Assembly: GCA_005884335.1 (NCBI GenBank)
Contig: VBCJ01000123.1
Span: 1 to 24,420 of the forward strand
Direction: 5' to 3'
DNA from: Betaproteobacteria bacterium
GTDB taxonomy: Bacteria; Pseudomonadota; Gammaproteobacteria; Burkholderiales; SG8-39
DNA: 24,420 bases
A program made the position numbers and the translations under genes. How positions within the stretch are numbered: the first letter of the stretch is position 1; every line of letters begins with the position of its first letter. The notes under the pieces are model-generated. The model saw only the letters and a program-made list of their open reading frames with translations. It was not told the DNA's origin and did no database searches. Shown piece after piece: positions 1 to 8,095 of the stretch.

Positions 1-1
1 G

Positions 2-1549
2 CCCGAGACGCTGCGCGCCGCGCTCGTCGGCATAGAAAGGAAGAAACAACAGCAAATGCAGATTTCAGCCTGGGCTGAACAGCTCGAGCACGGCGCGTTT
101 CCGGAAGAGTTCCGTCCGCTCCGGGAACAGCTCCTGTACAAGCCCGATCGCAACCGCGCGGAAACCAAAGCGCTCGAGGAGGCGTGCGCAAAGACCGGCA
201 TGTCACCGGCGAAGCTGGTGGAGCGCTGCGGCGCGCTGCCCTCAAGCTACGATTACCACCTCAATCGATTTCTCTACGAATATTTTCCAAAGGGGACTGA
301 TTTTCCTTTGAAGTTCGAGATAGCCGAGCCTCGGGCTTTGCCAGTCGCCGAAGTGGAGGCATTCAGCCTCGATGACGCGGCTACGACGGAAATCGACGAT
401 GCATTCTCGCTGGCCCTTCTTGAGACCGGCCGCCTCCGCGTCGGCATTCACATTGCTGCTCCGGCCCTGGGGTTCGCACCCGGATCGGCGCTCGACGCCG
501 TGGCGCGCGAGCGGCTCTCGACCGTGTACATGCCGGGCCGCAAGATCACGATGCTGCCGCCGGAAGCGATCGAGCGCTTCTCCCTCACCGAAGGCGCCGA
601 GCGCCTGGCGTGTTCCCTCTATTTCGATGTGCGCACCGACGATTTCGTGATCGAGTCTCATCACACCCGCGCCGAGCGGGTGCGTATTGCGGCGAACCTG
701 CGCCATCAGGCGGTCGAAGAACTTGATGCGGCGTTTCTTTCCGCCACGTCGCGGGAGGACATCCCCTATTCGCGTGAGCTGAACACGCTCTGGAAGTTTG
801 CGGGCGCGCTCGAGCGGGGGCGCGGCAAATCCTCTTCGGGGCCTGAACGCCCTGACTACGCCTTCCGCGTCGAGGGTCACGGGGAAAACGTGCGAATCAA
901 CATCGTCGAGCGTCGTCGCGGCACGCCGCTCGATAAGCTGGTCGCTGAGCTGATGATCGCGGTCAACAGCACCTGGGGGAAGCTGCTCGACGATCACGAT
1001 GTCGCGGCGATCTACCGGGTGCAGTCGGCTGGCAAGGTCAGGATGACGACTTCGGCCATGGCGCACCTGGGCCTGGGAATCAGCCACTATGCCTGGACGA
1101 GTTCGCCTCTGCGCCGCTACGTGGATCTGGTAAACCAGTGGCAGCTCCTCGCGCTCCTCGACGGGAAGGCACCGCCATTTTCGCGGAATGCAGACATCAT
1201 GCTCGCTGCGGTGCATGATTTCGAAACGACATATGCTTCCTACGACGAATTCCAGCGGCGCATGGAGCATTACTGGTGTCTAAGGTGGCTGCTGCAGGAG
1301 GCGATCGATGTTGCGGGGGCCGAGGTGGTGCGCGAAAATCTGGTCAAGTTCGACGGCTTACCGCTTTACGCCAGAGTGCCGTCGTTGCCCGAACTCGCTC
1401 CGGGTACGGGCGTCGAAATCGCAGTCACTGAAATCGACCTCATTGAAGCCGATCTCCGGTGTGTCTATCGTCGCTGCAAGGACATCTCGAGCAGCTCGGT
1501 GGGCAGCACACATGAGACAGAACTCGAAAAAGAGCCTAGACTTCCATGA
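2..1549 (+). CDS. RNB-domain (RNase II/R family) exoribonuclease, 5' end outside window
   Basis: This is a 3'-to-5' exoribonuclease of the RNase II superfamily and would act on cytoplasmic RNA. The frame is open from base 2 with no stop, and the residues before the first ATG (base 56) read like the family (a basic IERKKQQQ stretch). The gene is therefore probably cut by the window edge and not started at 56; family members of this type are usually longer. The catalytic acidic cluster is at bases 371-400, reading DDAATTEIDDAFS. Relative to the E. coli RNase II Asp quartet (201/207/209/210), the second position is Glu here, while the two adjacent Asp (codons 395-400) are kept. The arginine motif SSPLRRYVDL lies at about 1106-1135. 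The gene ends 27 bases before the tonB-like gene, so the two are probably co-transcribed. The family assignment is firm; the exact substrate is unknown. Confidence 0.88.
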   Translation, partial: PETLRAALVGIERKKQQQMQISAWAEQLEHGAFPEEFRPLREQLLYKPDRNRAETKALEEACAKTGMSPAKLVERCGALPSSYDYHLNRFLYEYFPKGTDFPLKFEIAEPRALPVAEVEAFSLDDAATTEIDDAFSLALLETGRLRVGIHIAAPALGFAPGSALDAVARERLSTVYMPGRKITMLPPEAIERFSLTEGAERLACSLYFDVRTDDFVIESHHTRAERVRIAANLRHQAVEELDAAFLSATSREDIPYSRELNTLWKFAGALERGRGKSSSGPERPDYAFRVEGHGENVRINIVERRRGTPLDKLVAELMIAVNSTWGKLLDDHDVAAIYRVQSAGKVRMTTSAMAHLGLGISHYAWTSSPLRRYVDLVNQWQLLALLDGKAPPFSRNADIMLAAVHDFETTYASYDEFQRRMEHYWCLRWLLQEAIDVAGAEVVRENLVKFDGLPLYARVPSLPELAPGTGVEIAVTEIDLIEADLRCVYRRCKDISSSSVGSTHETELEKEPRLP

Positions 1550-1576
1550 TTCTCAAAGCTTTTAGGGGTCAGAAAG

Positions 1577-2467
1577 TTGAGTGTTTCTAACGCCCTCGCG
1601 TGGCCGCAGCCGCTTGCCAGGCTGGATCCCGATTCGCGCGCGCTCGCGATGGCGCTGTCCATCTCGATCGTTCTCCACGCGATCGTGCTCTCGATCCATT
1701 TCAGGTTGCCCGACGCCCTGCGCAAGCTCGCCCCGTCACAGCTCGAAGTGGTGTTGGTGAATTCGAAAACCCGCTCGAAGCCGGCCCGCCCCGAGGTCCA
1801 CGCGCAGTCCGACCTTGACGGGGGTGGCGATACCGATCTCGAACGCCGGGCGAAATCCCCGCTTCCGGTAACGCAGCCGACGGAGCGCGGCTCAGACTTG
1901 AAGGAGGCGACCCGCCGCGTGCAGGAGCTAGAGGCGCGACAAAGACAACTGCTCTCGCAAGCGCAGTCTCGGAAAGAGATCGCCTCGGCCGAGCCCGAAC
2001 CGCAGGCCGAGATGAGGTCGCAGGTCTCCGGAGCGGATCTCGCCGAAAGCGCCCTGATCGTTGCTCGGATGGAAGCGCAAATCGCGCGTCAGATCGAGGA
2101 GTACAACAAGCGTCCGCGCAAGACCTTCGTGGGCGCGCGTGCCGCCGAGGTTCGCTACGCACTGTATGTCGAGGACTGGCGCCAGAAGATCGAGCGCATC
2201 GGGAACCTCAACTATCCGGAGAGTGCGCGCGGCAGAATCTACGGCAGCCTCAGGCTCACCGTGTCGATCAACTCGGACGGCACGCTGGTGGCGATGGATC
2301 TCGAGCGATCCTCCGGATACAAAATCCTCGATGCCGCCGCACAGCGCATCGTTCAACTGGCGGCGCCCTACGCCAGATTCCCCGCCGACATCCGCAAGGA
2401 AACCGACATCCTGGTGATCACCCGCACCTGGCATTTCGCGCGCGGTGATAAGGTATTCAGTGACTAG
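1577..2467 (+). CDS. TonB-family energy transducer-like protein
   Basis: This is a 296-residue protein with TonB-like architecture: a short cytoplasmic N-terminus, one membrane helix at about residues 22-41, a long periplasmic linker, and a TonB C-terminal domain at about 195-290 (motifs LNYPESARGRIYG and VSINSDGTLVAMDLERSSG). TonB C-domains contact outer-membrane receptors and transmit energy from ExbB-ExbD. The linker is rich in Glu, Arg and Gln, with a coiled-coil-like stretch at about 105-180, rather than the Pro-Lys repeat of classical TonB. No exbB or exbD is present in the window, so a role in iron uptake is not shown. The TTG at 1577 is chosen because AGGGG lies about 8 bases upstream; an in-frame ATG at 1649 would cut into the membrane helix. 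It sits between the RNB nuclease gene and mtgA. Confidence 0.8.
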   Translation: MSVSNALAWPQPLARLDPDSRALAMALSISIVLHAIVLSIHFRLPDALRKLAPSQLEVVLVNSKTRSKPARPEVHAQSDLDGGGDTDLERRAKSPLPVTQPTERGSDLKEATRRVQELEARQRQLLSQAQSRKEIASAEPEPQAEMRSQVSGADLAESALIVARMEAQIARQIEEYNKRPRKTFVGARAAEVRYALYVEDWRQKIERIGNLNYPESARGRIYGSLRLTVSINSDGTLVAMDLERSSGYKILDAAAQRIVQLAAPYARFPADIRKETDILVITRTWHFARGDKVFSD

Positions 2468-2486
2468 GAAGCGATGGACCGCTTCC
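2467..2486 (+). other. Intergenic hairpin between tonB-like gene and mtgA
   Basis: GGAAGCG (2467-2473) and CGCTTCC (2480-2486) form a perfect 7-bp stem with a 6-base loop, beginning at the last base of the tonB-like stop codon. GGAAGCG occurs again at 2521-2527, just before mtgA. No T-tract follows, so it is not a standard intrinsic terminator. It may be an mRNA-stability or processing element, or chance in GC-rich DNA. Confidence 0.3.
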
Positions 2487-2535
2487 GCAGCGCGAGCTGA
2501 GCGGCGCGGGTCGGGCTAGAGGAAGCGCCTACCCG

Positions 2536-3240
2536 ATGAGGCTCCTCCTCTCATTGTGGAAAATGTTCTGCTACGCCGCCGGGACGGTGGTCACTGGCCT
2601 TGCCGTCTACGAGTTCTGGTTCTTGGCGCAGATCCTGTACTGGGTCGAGCACAATCCCGCCACGACGCGAGTCATGGATGCGCGCCTGGAGGCCTTGCAA
2701 CAGAACAAGCCCAGGGCGGCGCTCGATCAGAAATGGGCGGACTACGAACGAATTTCGATCCACCTGAAGCGCGCCATCATCATTGCAGAGGACGCAAAGT
2801 TCGTCGATCACGAGGGCTTCGATTGGGAAGGCATCCAGCGGGCGATGGACAAGAACCAGCGCCGCGGGAAATTGGTCGCCGGGGGCTCGACCATCACCCA
2901 GCAGGTCGCAAAGAACCTGTTTCTTTCGGGCGAGCGCAGTCTGCTGCGCAAGGGCCAGGAGGCGATTCTTGCCGCGATGCTCGAGGCCTCCATGGACAAG
3001 CGCCGCATTTTCGAAATCTATCTGAACGTCGCGGAATGGGGCGAAAACGTCTTCGGAGCCGAAGCGGCGGCACGCCACTACTTCGGCGTGGAGGCAGCCA
3101 GCCTCGAACCGGAGCAGGCGGCGCGTCTGGCAGCGATGCTTCCGCGCCCGCGCTACTACGACCGCAACCGCGACTCAGCCTATTTGGCGAACTATAGCGA
3201 GAGCATATTGGCGCAGATGTCCGCCGCGCAGGTTCCGTAG
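2536..3240 (+). CDS. mtgA: Monofunctional biosynthetic peptidoglycan transglycosylase MtgA
   Basis: This is a glycosyltransferase family 51 enzyme that polymerises lipid II into glycan strands on the periplasmic face of the inner membrane. The 234 residues match the usual length of monofunctional MtgA, and no transpeptidase domain follows. One N-terminal membrane helix spans about residues 12-36. The GT51 motifs are in order: EDAKFVDHEG (85-94, with Glu85 as the catalytic base), GGSTITQQVAKNLFL (116-130), RKGQE (138-142) and RRIFEIYLNVAEWG (156-169). It follows the tonB-like gene after 68 bases on the same strand. In related genomes I recall aroE next to mtgA; there is no room for it here. 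It converges on the MFS gene with an 18-base gap and no visible terminator. Confidence 0.95.
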   Translation: MRLLLSLWKMFCYAAGTVVTGLAVYEFWFLAQILYWVEHNPATTRVMDARLEALQQNKPRAALDQKWADYERISIHLKRAIIIAEDAKFVDHEGFDWEGIQRAMDKNQRRGKLVAGGSTITQQVAKNLFLSGERSLLRKGQEAILAAMLEASMDKRRIFEIYLNVAEWGENVFGAEAAARHYFGVEAASLEPEQAARLAAMLPRPRYYDRNRDSAYLANYSESILAQMSAAQVP

Positions 3241-3258
3241 TCCTCGCGACGACGACTG

Positions 3259-4560
3259 CTAGGGCTGTCCTGCCGCGCGCCGACCGCGAGGGACATCGAT
3301 CCCCGCCAGCAAGACAAGGCCGGCAACGAAGAATCCGCCGGTCGCCAGCATGGCGAGACGATGATTGCCATTGGTGATCCAGGTCACCGAGCCGTAGGTA
3401 ATCGGGCCCAGAATCGAGGACAGCTTTACTGCCAGCCCCCAGAGTCCGAAAAACTCGGCGCGCCTGTCAGCGGGGCTCAGGTATCCGACCAGCGCCCGAC
3501 CGGCCGACTGCGAGGAACCCAAACACAGTCCTGCAAGATTGGCGGCCACCCAGAAAAGTCCGGACTCCGACGCGGACCAGGCTATCAAGGTCGTTGCGAT
3601 CCACAGAAGAAGAGTAAGAGCAATGGTTCGCACATGTCCGAGTCGATCCTGGATGTTGCCGAAGGCGAACGCGCCGACAGCGGCAGTCACGTTGACCACC
3701 AAGATGAGGGCAATCGTATCCTGCGTCGTGAAACCGAGCGCCTGTTCGGCGTAAATCGCGGCGAGCGCGATGACCGTCTGGATTCCCGCTTGATAGAAGA
3801 CGATGCATACCAGGAACCGCGCGAGGTCCCGATAGCGCGCGGCTTGGCGCACGGTCTGCGCGAGCCGTGCAAAGGCCGCCTGCGCCAGATTTTCGCCGGC
3901 AGCGACCGGCGCCGGGCGGGCACGCTCCCTGAGCACCAAGAAAGTCGGCAGGCTCGCTGCGGCGAAGGTTGCGGCGGTGATGAGCATCGTGACCGGCACG
4001 AACTGTTGCGGTTCCTGCCCGTGAGCCTGGGCCCAGATGACGTAGCCCAGGCAAAGACCGAGAGTCAAGAGACCGCCCAGATAGCCTAGACTCCAGCCCC
4101 ACCCCGACACCCGCCCCAGCGATTCGCCGCGGGCGAGCTCGGGCAGGAACGCGGCGACGAGGTTTTCCCCGGAGCCGAAGCAGAAGTTGGAAAACACCAG
4201 CAGCGCCACCGCAAGCGCGAGCGTTCCGGGCCCGGTGAACGCGAGCAAGGCGGTCGCGACCACGCAACCGGCCGTGGTGAGAACGAGCAAGGGCTTTTTT
4301 GCGGCACGCAGGTCGGCGTAGGCTCCTATGACGGGTCCAGTCAGCAGGATCAAAGCGTACGAGGCCGACAACGCCGCAGTCCAAGCAAAAGTTGCCCAAG
4401 GTGCGTTGCCCGCGATCACCGCGACGAAATAGGCGTTGAATACGGCGGTGATCACGACCGTGGTGTAACCCGAGTTGGCAAAGTCGTACATCGCCCAGGC
4501 GAGAACCTCCCTGGGCCGCACGTCATCGGCAAAGCGATTTGGAGCCGTCACGTCAGCCAA
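3259..4560 (-). CDS. MFS transporter of the UMF1 / Atg22-like family
   Basis: This is a 433-residue integral membrane protein with about 12 hydrophobic segments. The N-terminal motif WAMYDFANSGYTT, followed by a loop with GAYADLRAAKKP, is typical of the bacterial UMF1 family of major facilitators, which is related to the yeast vacuolar effluxer Atg22. The substrate of bacterial members is not known and I assign none. A central cytoplasmic loop (about residues 205-240, basic) separates the two six-helix halves; GNIQDRLG is a loop motif of the second half. The start is uncertain. TTG at 4560 gives the full length, and a GTG three codons in (4551) is equally possible; neither has a clear Shine-Dalgarno. 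It is divergent from mgtE and convergent with mtgA. Confidence 0.8.
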   Translation of the reverse strand: MADVTAPNRFADDVRPREVLAWAMYDFANSGYTTVVITAVFNAYFVAVIAGNAPWATFAWTAALSASYALILLTGPVIGAYADLRAAKKPLLVLTTAGCVVATALLAFTGPGTLALAVALLVFSNFCFGSGENLVAAFLPELARGESLGRVSGWGWSLGYLGGLLTLGLCLGYVIWAQAHGQEPQQFVPVTMLITAATFAAASLPTFLVLRERARPAPVAAGENLAQAAFARLAQTVRQAARYRDLARFLVCIVFYQAGIQTVIALAAIYAEQALGFTTQDTIALILVVNVTAAVGAFAFGNIQDRLGHVRTIALTLLLWIATTLIAWSASESGLFWVAANLAGLCLGSSQSAGRALVGYLSPADRRAEFFGLWGLAVKLSSILGPITYGSVTWITNGNHRLAMLATGGFFVAGLVLLAGIDVPRGRRAAGQP

Positions 4561-4612
4561 AACATGCGTTGACCGAAGCGGGAACCATGCGGGGAAGTAT
4601 GGTCCTCACGTT

Positions 4613-4628
4613 CCCTGTCTTGACAGGG
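4613..4628. promoter_or_regulatory. Palindrome CCCTGT-CTTG-ACAGGG with -35-like sequences on both strands
   Basis: A perfect 6-bp inverted repeat flanks CTTG between two divergent genes. On the plus strand it contains a consensus -35 (TTGACA, 4620-4625), with TAGAGC (4643-4648) at 17-bp spacing as a weak -10 for mgtE. On the minus strand CTGTCA (4621-4626) lies 19 bp from CATACT (complement of 4596-4601), a possible promoter for the MFS gene. It may also be an operator. It is read from sequence only. Confidence 0.4.
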
Positions 4629-4667
4629 CGAACATCTTCTCCTAGAGCTGCGCGGTGGGGTGCCATC

Positions 4668-4712
4668 GGGCGAGATTTTTCTATCGCCCATCATACAGCC
4701 GACTGCTAGAAT
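4668..4712 (+). promoter_or_regulatory. mgtE leader: small hairpin and second possible -10 box
   Basis: GGGCGA (4668-4673) pairs with TCGCCC (4684-4689) across a 10-base T-rich loop, followed by TAGAAT (4707-4712), a good -10 match with only a poor -35 (TCGCCC, 17-bp spacing). It could be a second mgtE promoter with a leader of about 70 bases. I do not see a convincing M-box or ykkC-type riboswitch in the 4561-4789 intergenic stretch. Confidence 0.25.
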
Positions 4713-4789
4713 CGCCGCAGCCGCTGGCGGTGCGTCGGGCGTCGTCCGCGGCAAACCCGGGACCATTTCACGGCGAAGGGCCGGCTCGC

Positions 4790-6118
4790 ATGATCGAAAC
4801 CCTCAGCCCGAAGAAGGAGCTCGAAGACCTCCAGGCCGACGAACTTCGCGCGAAGCTCGACTCCATGCATCCGGCCGACATCGCGTACGTGCTCGAATCG
4901 CTGCCGCTGGAGGAGCGGCTCGTCGTCTGGAATCTCGTCAAGGCGGAGCGCGACGGCGAAATCCTGCTCCAAGCCTCCGATGCGGTGCGCGAGACTCTCA
5001 TCCGCAGCATGGATTTGCAGGAGCTGGTCGCCGCGGCCGAGCAGCTGGAGGCCGACGAGATCGCCGACCTCGCGCCTGACCTCCCCGAAGGAGTCATTCA
5101 CGATGTCTTCCAAGCCTTGCCCGTCGAGGAACGCGAGCAGTTGCGCGCGGCGATGTCGTACGCCGAGGATGCGGTCGGTGCCCTCATGGATTTCGACGTG
5201 GTCAGCGTGCGCGAGGACACCGCGATCGAGACCGTCACGCGGTATCTGCGGCGCTTCGATGCGCTGCCTCACCATACCGACCAGATCTTCGTCGTCGACC
5301 GAGACGAGCGCTTGAAGGGCGTGCTGCCGCTTTCCAAACTGATCGTCTCCGAACTCGAGCACAACGTCGGAAAGGTCATGGTGAGTGACGTCGTCACGCT
5401 CCAGTCCGGCGACAAGGCGCAAGACGCCGCCCAGGCGTTCGAGCGCTATGACCTGGTCTCGGCACCGGTCGTGGACGAGCAGGGGAAGCTCGTCGGCCGG
5501 GTGACGGTGGACAAGGTCGTCGATTTCATCCGCAGCAAGAGCGAGAGCGAGCTCCTCACTCAGGCGGGACTGCGCGAAGAAGAGGACGTGTTTTCATCGG
5601 TCTGGGCGAGCGTGAAGAACCGCTGGTCGTGGCTGGCGATCAATCTCGTGACCGCGATTTTCGCCTCGCGCGTGATCGGCGCTTTCGAGCACTCGATCGA
5701 GAAGCTGGTCGCGCTCGCCGCGCTGATGCCTATCGTGGCGGGAATCGGCGGAAACTCTGGCAACCAGACCATCACCTTGATCGTGCGTTCGATCGCGCTC
5801 GGCCAGGTGCAAAGGGAGCACGCGAAGAAGTTGCTCGCAAAGGAACTGGGCGTCTCGCTTCTGAACGGCCTCATCTGGGGCAGCGCGCTCGGCCTGATCG
5901 CCTATTGGCTCTATCAGAAGGTGTCGCTCGGTCTGGTAATGACGGCGGCGATGACGCTGAACCTCGCTCTTTCCGCGACCGCCGGAGTGCTGATCCCGCT
6001 CACCATGATGCGGCTCGGGCGCGATCCGGCGCTGGGGTCCTCGGTCATGATCACGGCGATCACCGACAGCGGCGGGTTTTTTATTTTCCTCGGCCTGGCG
6101 ACGCTTTTTCTGGTGTGA
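4790..6118 (+). CDS. mgtE: Magnesium transporter/channel MgtE
   Basis: This is an inner-membrane Mg2+ channel of the MgtE family, 442 residues, the normal length. The N-terminal helical MgtE_N domain covers about residues 20-125 (HPADIAYVLESLPLEERL). Two CBS domains follow at about 130-250 (VVDRDERLKGVLPLSKL and VVDEQGKLVGRVTVDKVV), then five membrane helices from about 285 on. The signature GIGGNSGNQT is in the membrane domain, and the C-terminal TDSGGFFIFLGLA carries the conserved pore Asp. The frame is open up to 4655, but the ATG at 4790 has GAAGGG 9 bases upstream and starts where the family does. In this family Mg2+ bound between the N and CBS domains closes the channel. It is divergent from the MFS gene and convergent with hemL (28-base gap). 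Confidence 0.93.
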   Translation: MIETLSPKKELEDLQADELRAKLDSMHPADIAYVLESLPLEERLVVWNLVKAERDGEILLQASDAVRETLIRSMDLQELVAAAEQLEADEIADLAPDLPEGVIHDVFQALPVEEREQLRAAMSYAEDAVGALMDFDVVSVREDTAIETVTRYLRRFDALPHHTDQIFVVDRDERLKGVLPLSKLIVSELEHNVGKVMVSDVVTLQSGDKAQDAAQAFERYDLVSAPVVDEQGKLVGRVTVDKVVDFIRSKSESELLTQAGLREEEDVFSSVWASVKNRWSWLAINLVTAIFASRVIGAFEHSIEKLVALAALMPIVAGIGGNSGNQTITLIVRSIALGQVQREHAKKLLAKELGVSLLNGLIWGSALGLIAYWLYQKVSLGLVMTAAMTLNLALSATAGVLIPLTMMRLGRDPALGSSVMITAITDSGGFFIFLGLATLFLV

Positions 6119-6146
6119 CGCGCGGGGCGCAGCCGCGAGCGCCGGG

Positions 6147-7427
6147 CTAGGACATCGAACCGAACGCCCCGTCGGCCGCGGCGATCGTGGCCGCGATGTC
6201 CGCTTCGGAGTGCGCCGCGGAGACGAAGCCGGCCTCGTATGCCGACGGCGCCAGGTACACGCCGCGCTCGAGCATGGCGTGGAAAAAGCGGTTGAACGCT
6301 TCCTTGTCGCACTGCATGACCTCGGCGTAGGTCGAAGGCGGCACGGCACGAAAATACAGACCGAACATGCCTCCCACAGACTGCGCCGAAAACGCGATGC
6401 CGCGCTTGCGCGCGGCCGAAGCCAGGCCCTCGCAGAACGTACGCGCTGTCGCGGCAAGACGCTCATAGAAACTCCGCGCCCCGAGTTTTTTGAGGGTCGC
6501 AAGTCCCGCAGCCACCGCGAGCGGATTGCCCGAAAGCGTGCCGGCCTGATACACGGGCCCCAGCGGCGCGATTTTCTCCATGATGTCGCGACGACCGCCG
6601 AATGCTCCAAGTGGCATCCCACCGCCGATTATCTTGCCGAGCGTGACGAGGTCCGCTCGCACTCCGTAGAGCTGCTGGGCGCCTTGCAGTCCGACGCGAA
6701 AGCCGGTCATCACTTCATCAAAAATCAGAACGGCCCCGTGTCGCGTGCAGTGCTCCCGGATCCGCTGGAGAAACCCGGGCCGCGGGGCAATCAGGTTCAT
6801 GTTCCCGGCGACCGGCTCGACGATGACGCAGGCGATGGAATCGCCCAGCTCGTGGAACGCAGCGTCAAGCCCCGCCACATCGTTGTAATCAAGAACGAGC
6901 GTGTGCGCTGCGGTCTCGGGCGTCACGCCGGCCGAGCTCGGATTGCCTAGCGTGAGCGCACCCGAACCGGCCTTAACGAGCAGGCTGTCTGCGTGGCCGT
7001 GATAGCAGCCCTCGAACTTCACGATGCGGCTACGGCCCGTGGCCCCGCGCGCAAGCCGTAGCGCCGCCATGGTCGCTTCCGTTCCGGAGCTGACCAGTCG
7101 CACCAATTCAAGCCCCGGGACGAATCGCGCAAGCAGCTCGGCCATCTCGATCTCGCGCTCGGTCGGGGCGCCGAAGGAAAGTCCGTGGCCCGCCGCCTCC
7201 CGCACCGCGGCGACGACCTCCCGGTCCGCATGTCCGAGAACGAGCGGTCCCCAGGAGCCGACATAATCGAGGTATTCGCGACCGTCGGCGTCCCAAATGC
7301 GGCTGCCTTTACCGCGTACTATGAAGGGGGGTGTGCCGCCGACTGCGCGAAACGCACGCACCGGGGAGTTGACCCCTCCGGGGATGGTTTTCTGTGCGCG
7401 AGCAAACAACGACTCGTTCTTGCTCAC
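6147..7427 (-). CDS. hemL: Glutamate-1-semialdehyde 2,1-aminomutase HemL
   Basis: This is a PLP enzyme that converts glutamate-1-semialdehyde to 5-aminolevulinate in the C5 route to heme, and it is cytoplasmic. The 426 residues match the family. Visible motifs are GSWGPLVLGH (57-66), SSGTEATMAALRLARG (113-128), FEGCYHGHADSLLVKAGSG (138-156), LIFDEVMTGFR (234-244) and LGKIIGGGMPLGAFGG, whose Lys265 is the expected PLP Schiff-base residue. The start is a GTG whose first bases overlap the thiE stop (GTGA at 7424-7427), which suggests translational coupling as the last gene of thiD-thiE-hemL. The presence of hemL implies that heme is made from glutamyl-tRNA here and not by the glycine (ALA synthase) route. 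Confidence 0.96.
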   Translation of the reverse strand: MSKNESLFARAQKTIPGGVNSPVRAFRAVGGTPPFIVRGKGSRIWDADGREYLDYVGSWGPLVLGHADREVVAAVREAAGHGLSFGAPTEREIEMAELLARFVPGLELVRLVSSGTEATMAALRLARGATGRSRIVKFEGCYHGHADSLLVKAGSGALTLGNPSSAGVTPETAAHTLVLDYNDVAGLDAAFHELGDSIACVIVEPVAGNMNLIAPRPGFLQRIREHCTRHGAVLIFDEVMTGFRVGLQGAQQLYGVRADLVTLGKIIGGGMPLGAFGGRRDIMEKIAPLGPVYQAGTLSGNPLAVAAGLATLKKLGARSFYERLAATARTFCEGLASAARKRGIAFSAQSVGGMFGLYFRAVPPSTYAEVMQCDKEAFNRFFHAMLERGVYLAPSAYEAGFVSAAHSEADIAATIAAADGAFGSMS

Positions 7428-8095
7428 GGGTTCTTCTTGTCGAAAAGGCGGCTGAAGCCGCGCGCGGCCGCCTCGATATCGGGCGAATCGAACAGCGCGC
7501 TGATTACCGCAACCGCGTCGGCCCCTGCCTCGATGACGTTGTGAGCGTTTTCGGTCGTAATACCTCCGATCGCGACGATGGGGAGATCCAGACGCGCCCT
7601 CGCCTCGCGATACAGGGAAAGCGGCGCACGCGTCGCTTCCGGCTTGGTTGAGGAAGGGAACGCGCTGCCGAAGGCGACATAGTCGGCACCGGCTTCTCGC
7701 GCGGCCAGAGCGAGTTCAAGTCTGTCGTAGCACGAAACTCCGAGCAGCTTGTCTTCACCCAGCTGCGCGCGCGCAACTGCGATCGAGACATCGTCGCGGC
7801 CGAGGTGCAGGCCGTCCGCACGGATCGCTCTGGCCAGATCCAGGTCGTCGTTGATGACGAATGGAATGCGCGCTTCGCGACACAGTGCAAGCAGCGCCGT
7901 GCCCTGCTCGCGGCGCAGTGCGGCATTCGCGGATTTGTTGCGGTACTGCAAGATTCGTGCTCCGCCGGCAAGCGCCTTGCGCACTTTGCGGGCGAGCGAC
8001 CCGATGTCGGGCTCATCGGGTGTCACGGCGTATAAACCGCGAACTCCCGCGTGTGAAACCACCCAGCGCTCAGGCCTTGCCTGTGCCCGGCTCAT
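7424..8095 (-). CDS. thiE: Thiamine-phosphate synthase ThiE
   Basis: It joins HMP-pyrophosphate and the thiazole phosphate to give thiamine monophosphate, as a cytoplasmic TIM barrel. The 223 residues carry the family motifs in order: RILQYRNKSA (a variant of the QYRDK phosphate-binding motif), FVINDDLDLA, ADGLHLGRDD, GVSCYD, YVAFGSAFPSSTKP and PIVAIGGIT. The ATG at 8095 overlaps the end of thiD by 26 bases and has GGGA just upstream. A GTG at 8062, after the thiD stop, is an alternative that still keeps the whole barrel. It is followed by hemL with a 4-base overlap. The frame stays open well into thiD, but that upstream part is only thiD read in another frame. Confidence 0.93.
   Translation of the reverse strand: MSRAQARPERWVVSHAGVRGLYAVTPDEPDIGSLARKVRKALAGGARILQYRNKSANAALRREQGTALLALCREARIPFVINDDLDLARAIRADGLHLGRDDVSIAVARAQLGEDKLLGVSCYDRLELALAAREAGADYVAFGSAFPSSTKPEATRAPLSLYREARARLDLPIVAIGGITTENAHNVIEAGADAVAVISALFDSPDIEAAARGFSRLFDKKNP

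Noticed and set aside
242..1270. 342-codon open frame antisense to the RNB nuclease gene
   Set aside because: The composition (Arg/His rich) and absence of motifs mark it as a shadow of the catalytic-domain coding sequence.
4655..4789. In-frame 45-codon extension upstream of mgtE
   Set aside because: It has no ribosome site, runs through a possible promoter, and lies outside the MgtE family start; the ATG at 4790 has a good ribosome site.
4561..4789. Possible Mg2+ riboswitch (M-box) in the mgtE leader
   Set aside because: I could not lay out the conserved helices; only a 6-bp hairpin and a palindrome are visible. A covariance-model search would settle it.
6119..6146. GC-rich possible terminator between mgtE and hemL
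   Set aside because: Only a 5-bp stem (CGCGG/CCGCG) can be drawn and there is no T-run on either strand.
5594..6622. 342-codon open frame on the minus strand across the mgtE and hemL ends
   Set aside because: It is antisense to two well-supported genes, its translation is Arg/Pro/Ser-rich low-complexity typical of GC-rich shadow frames, and no family motif is seen.
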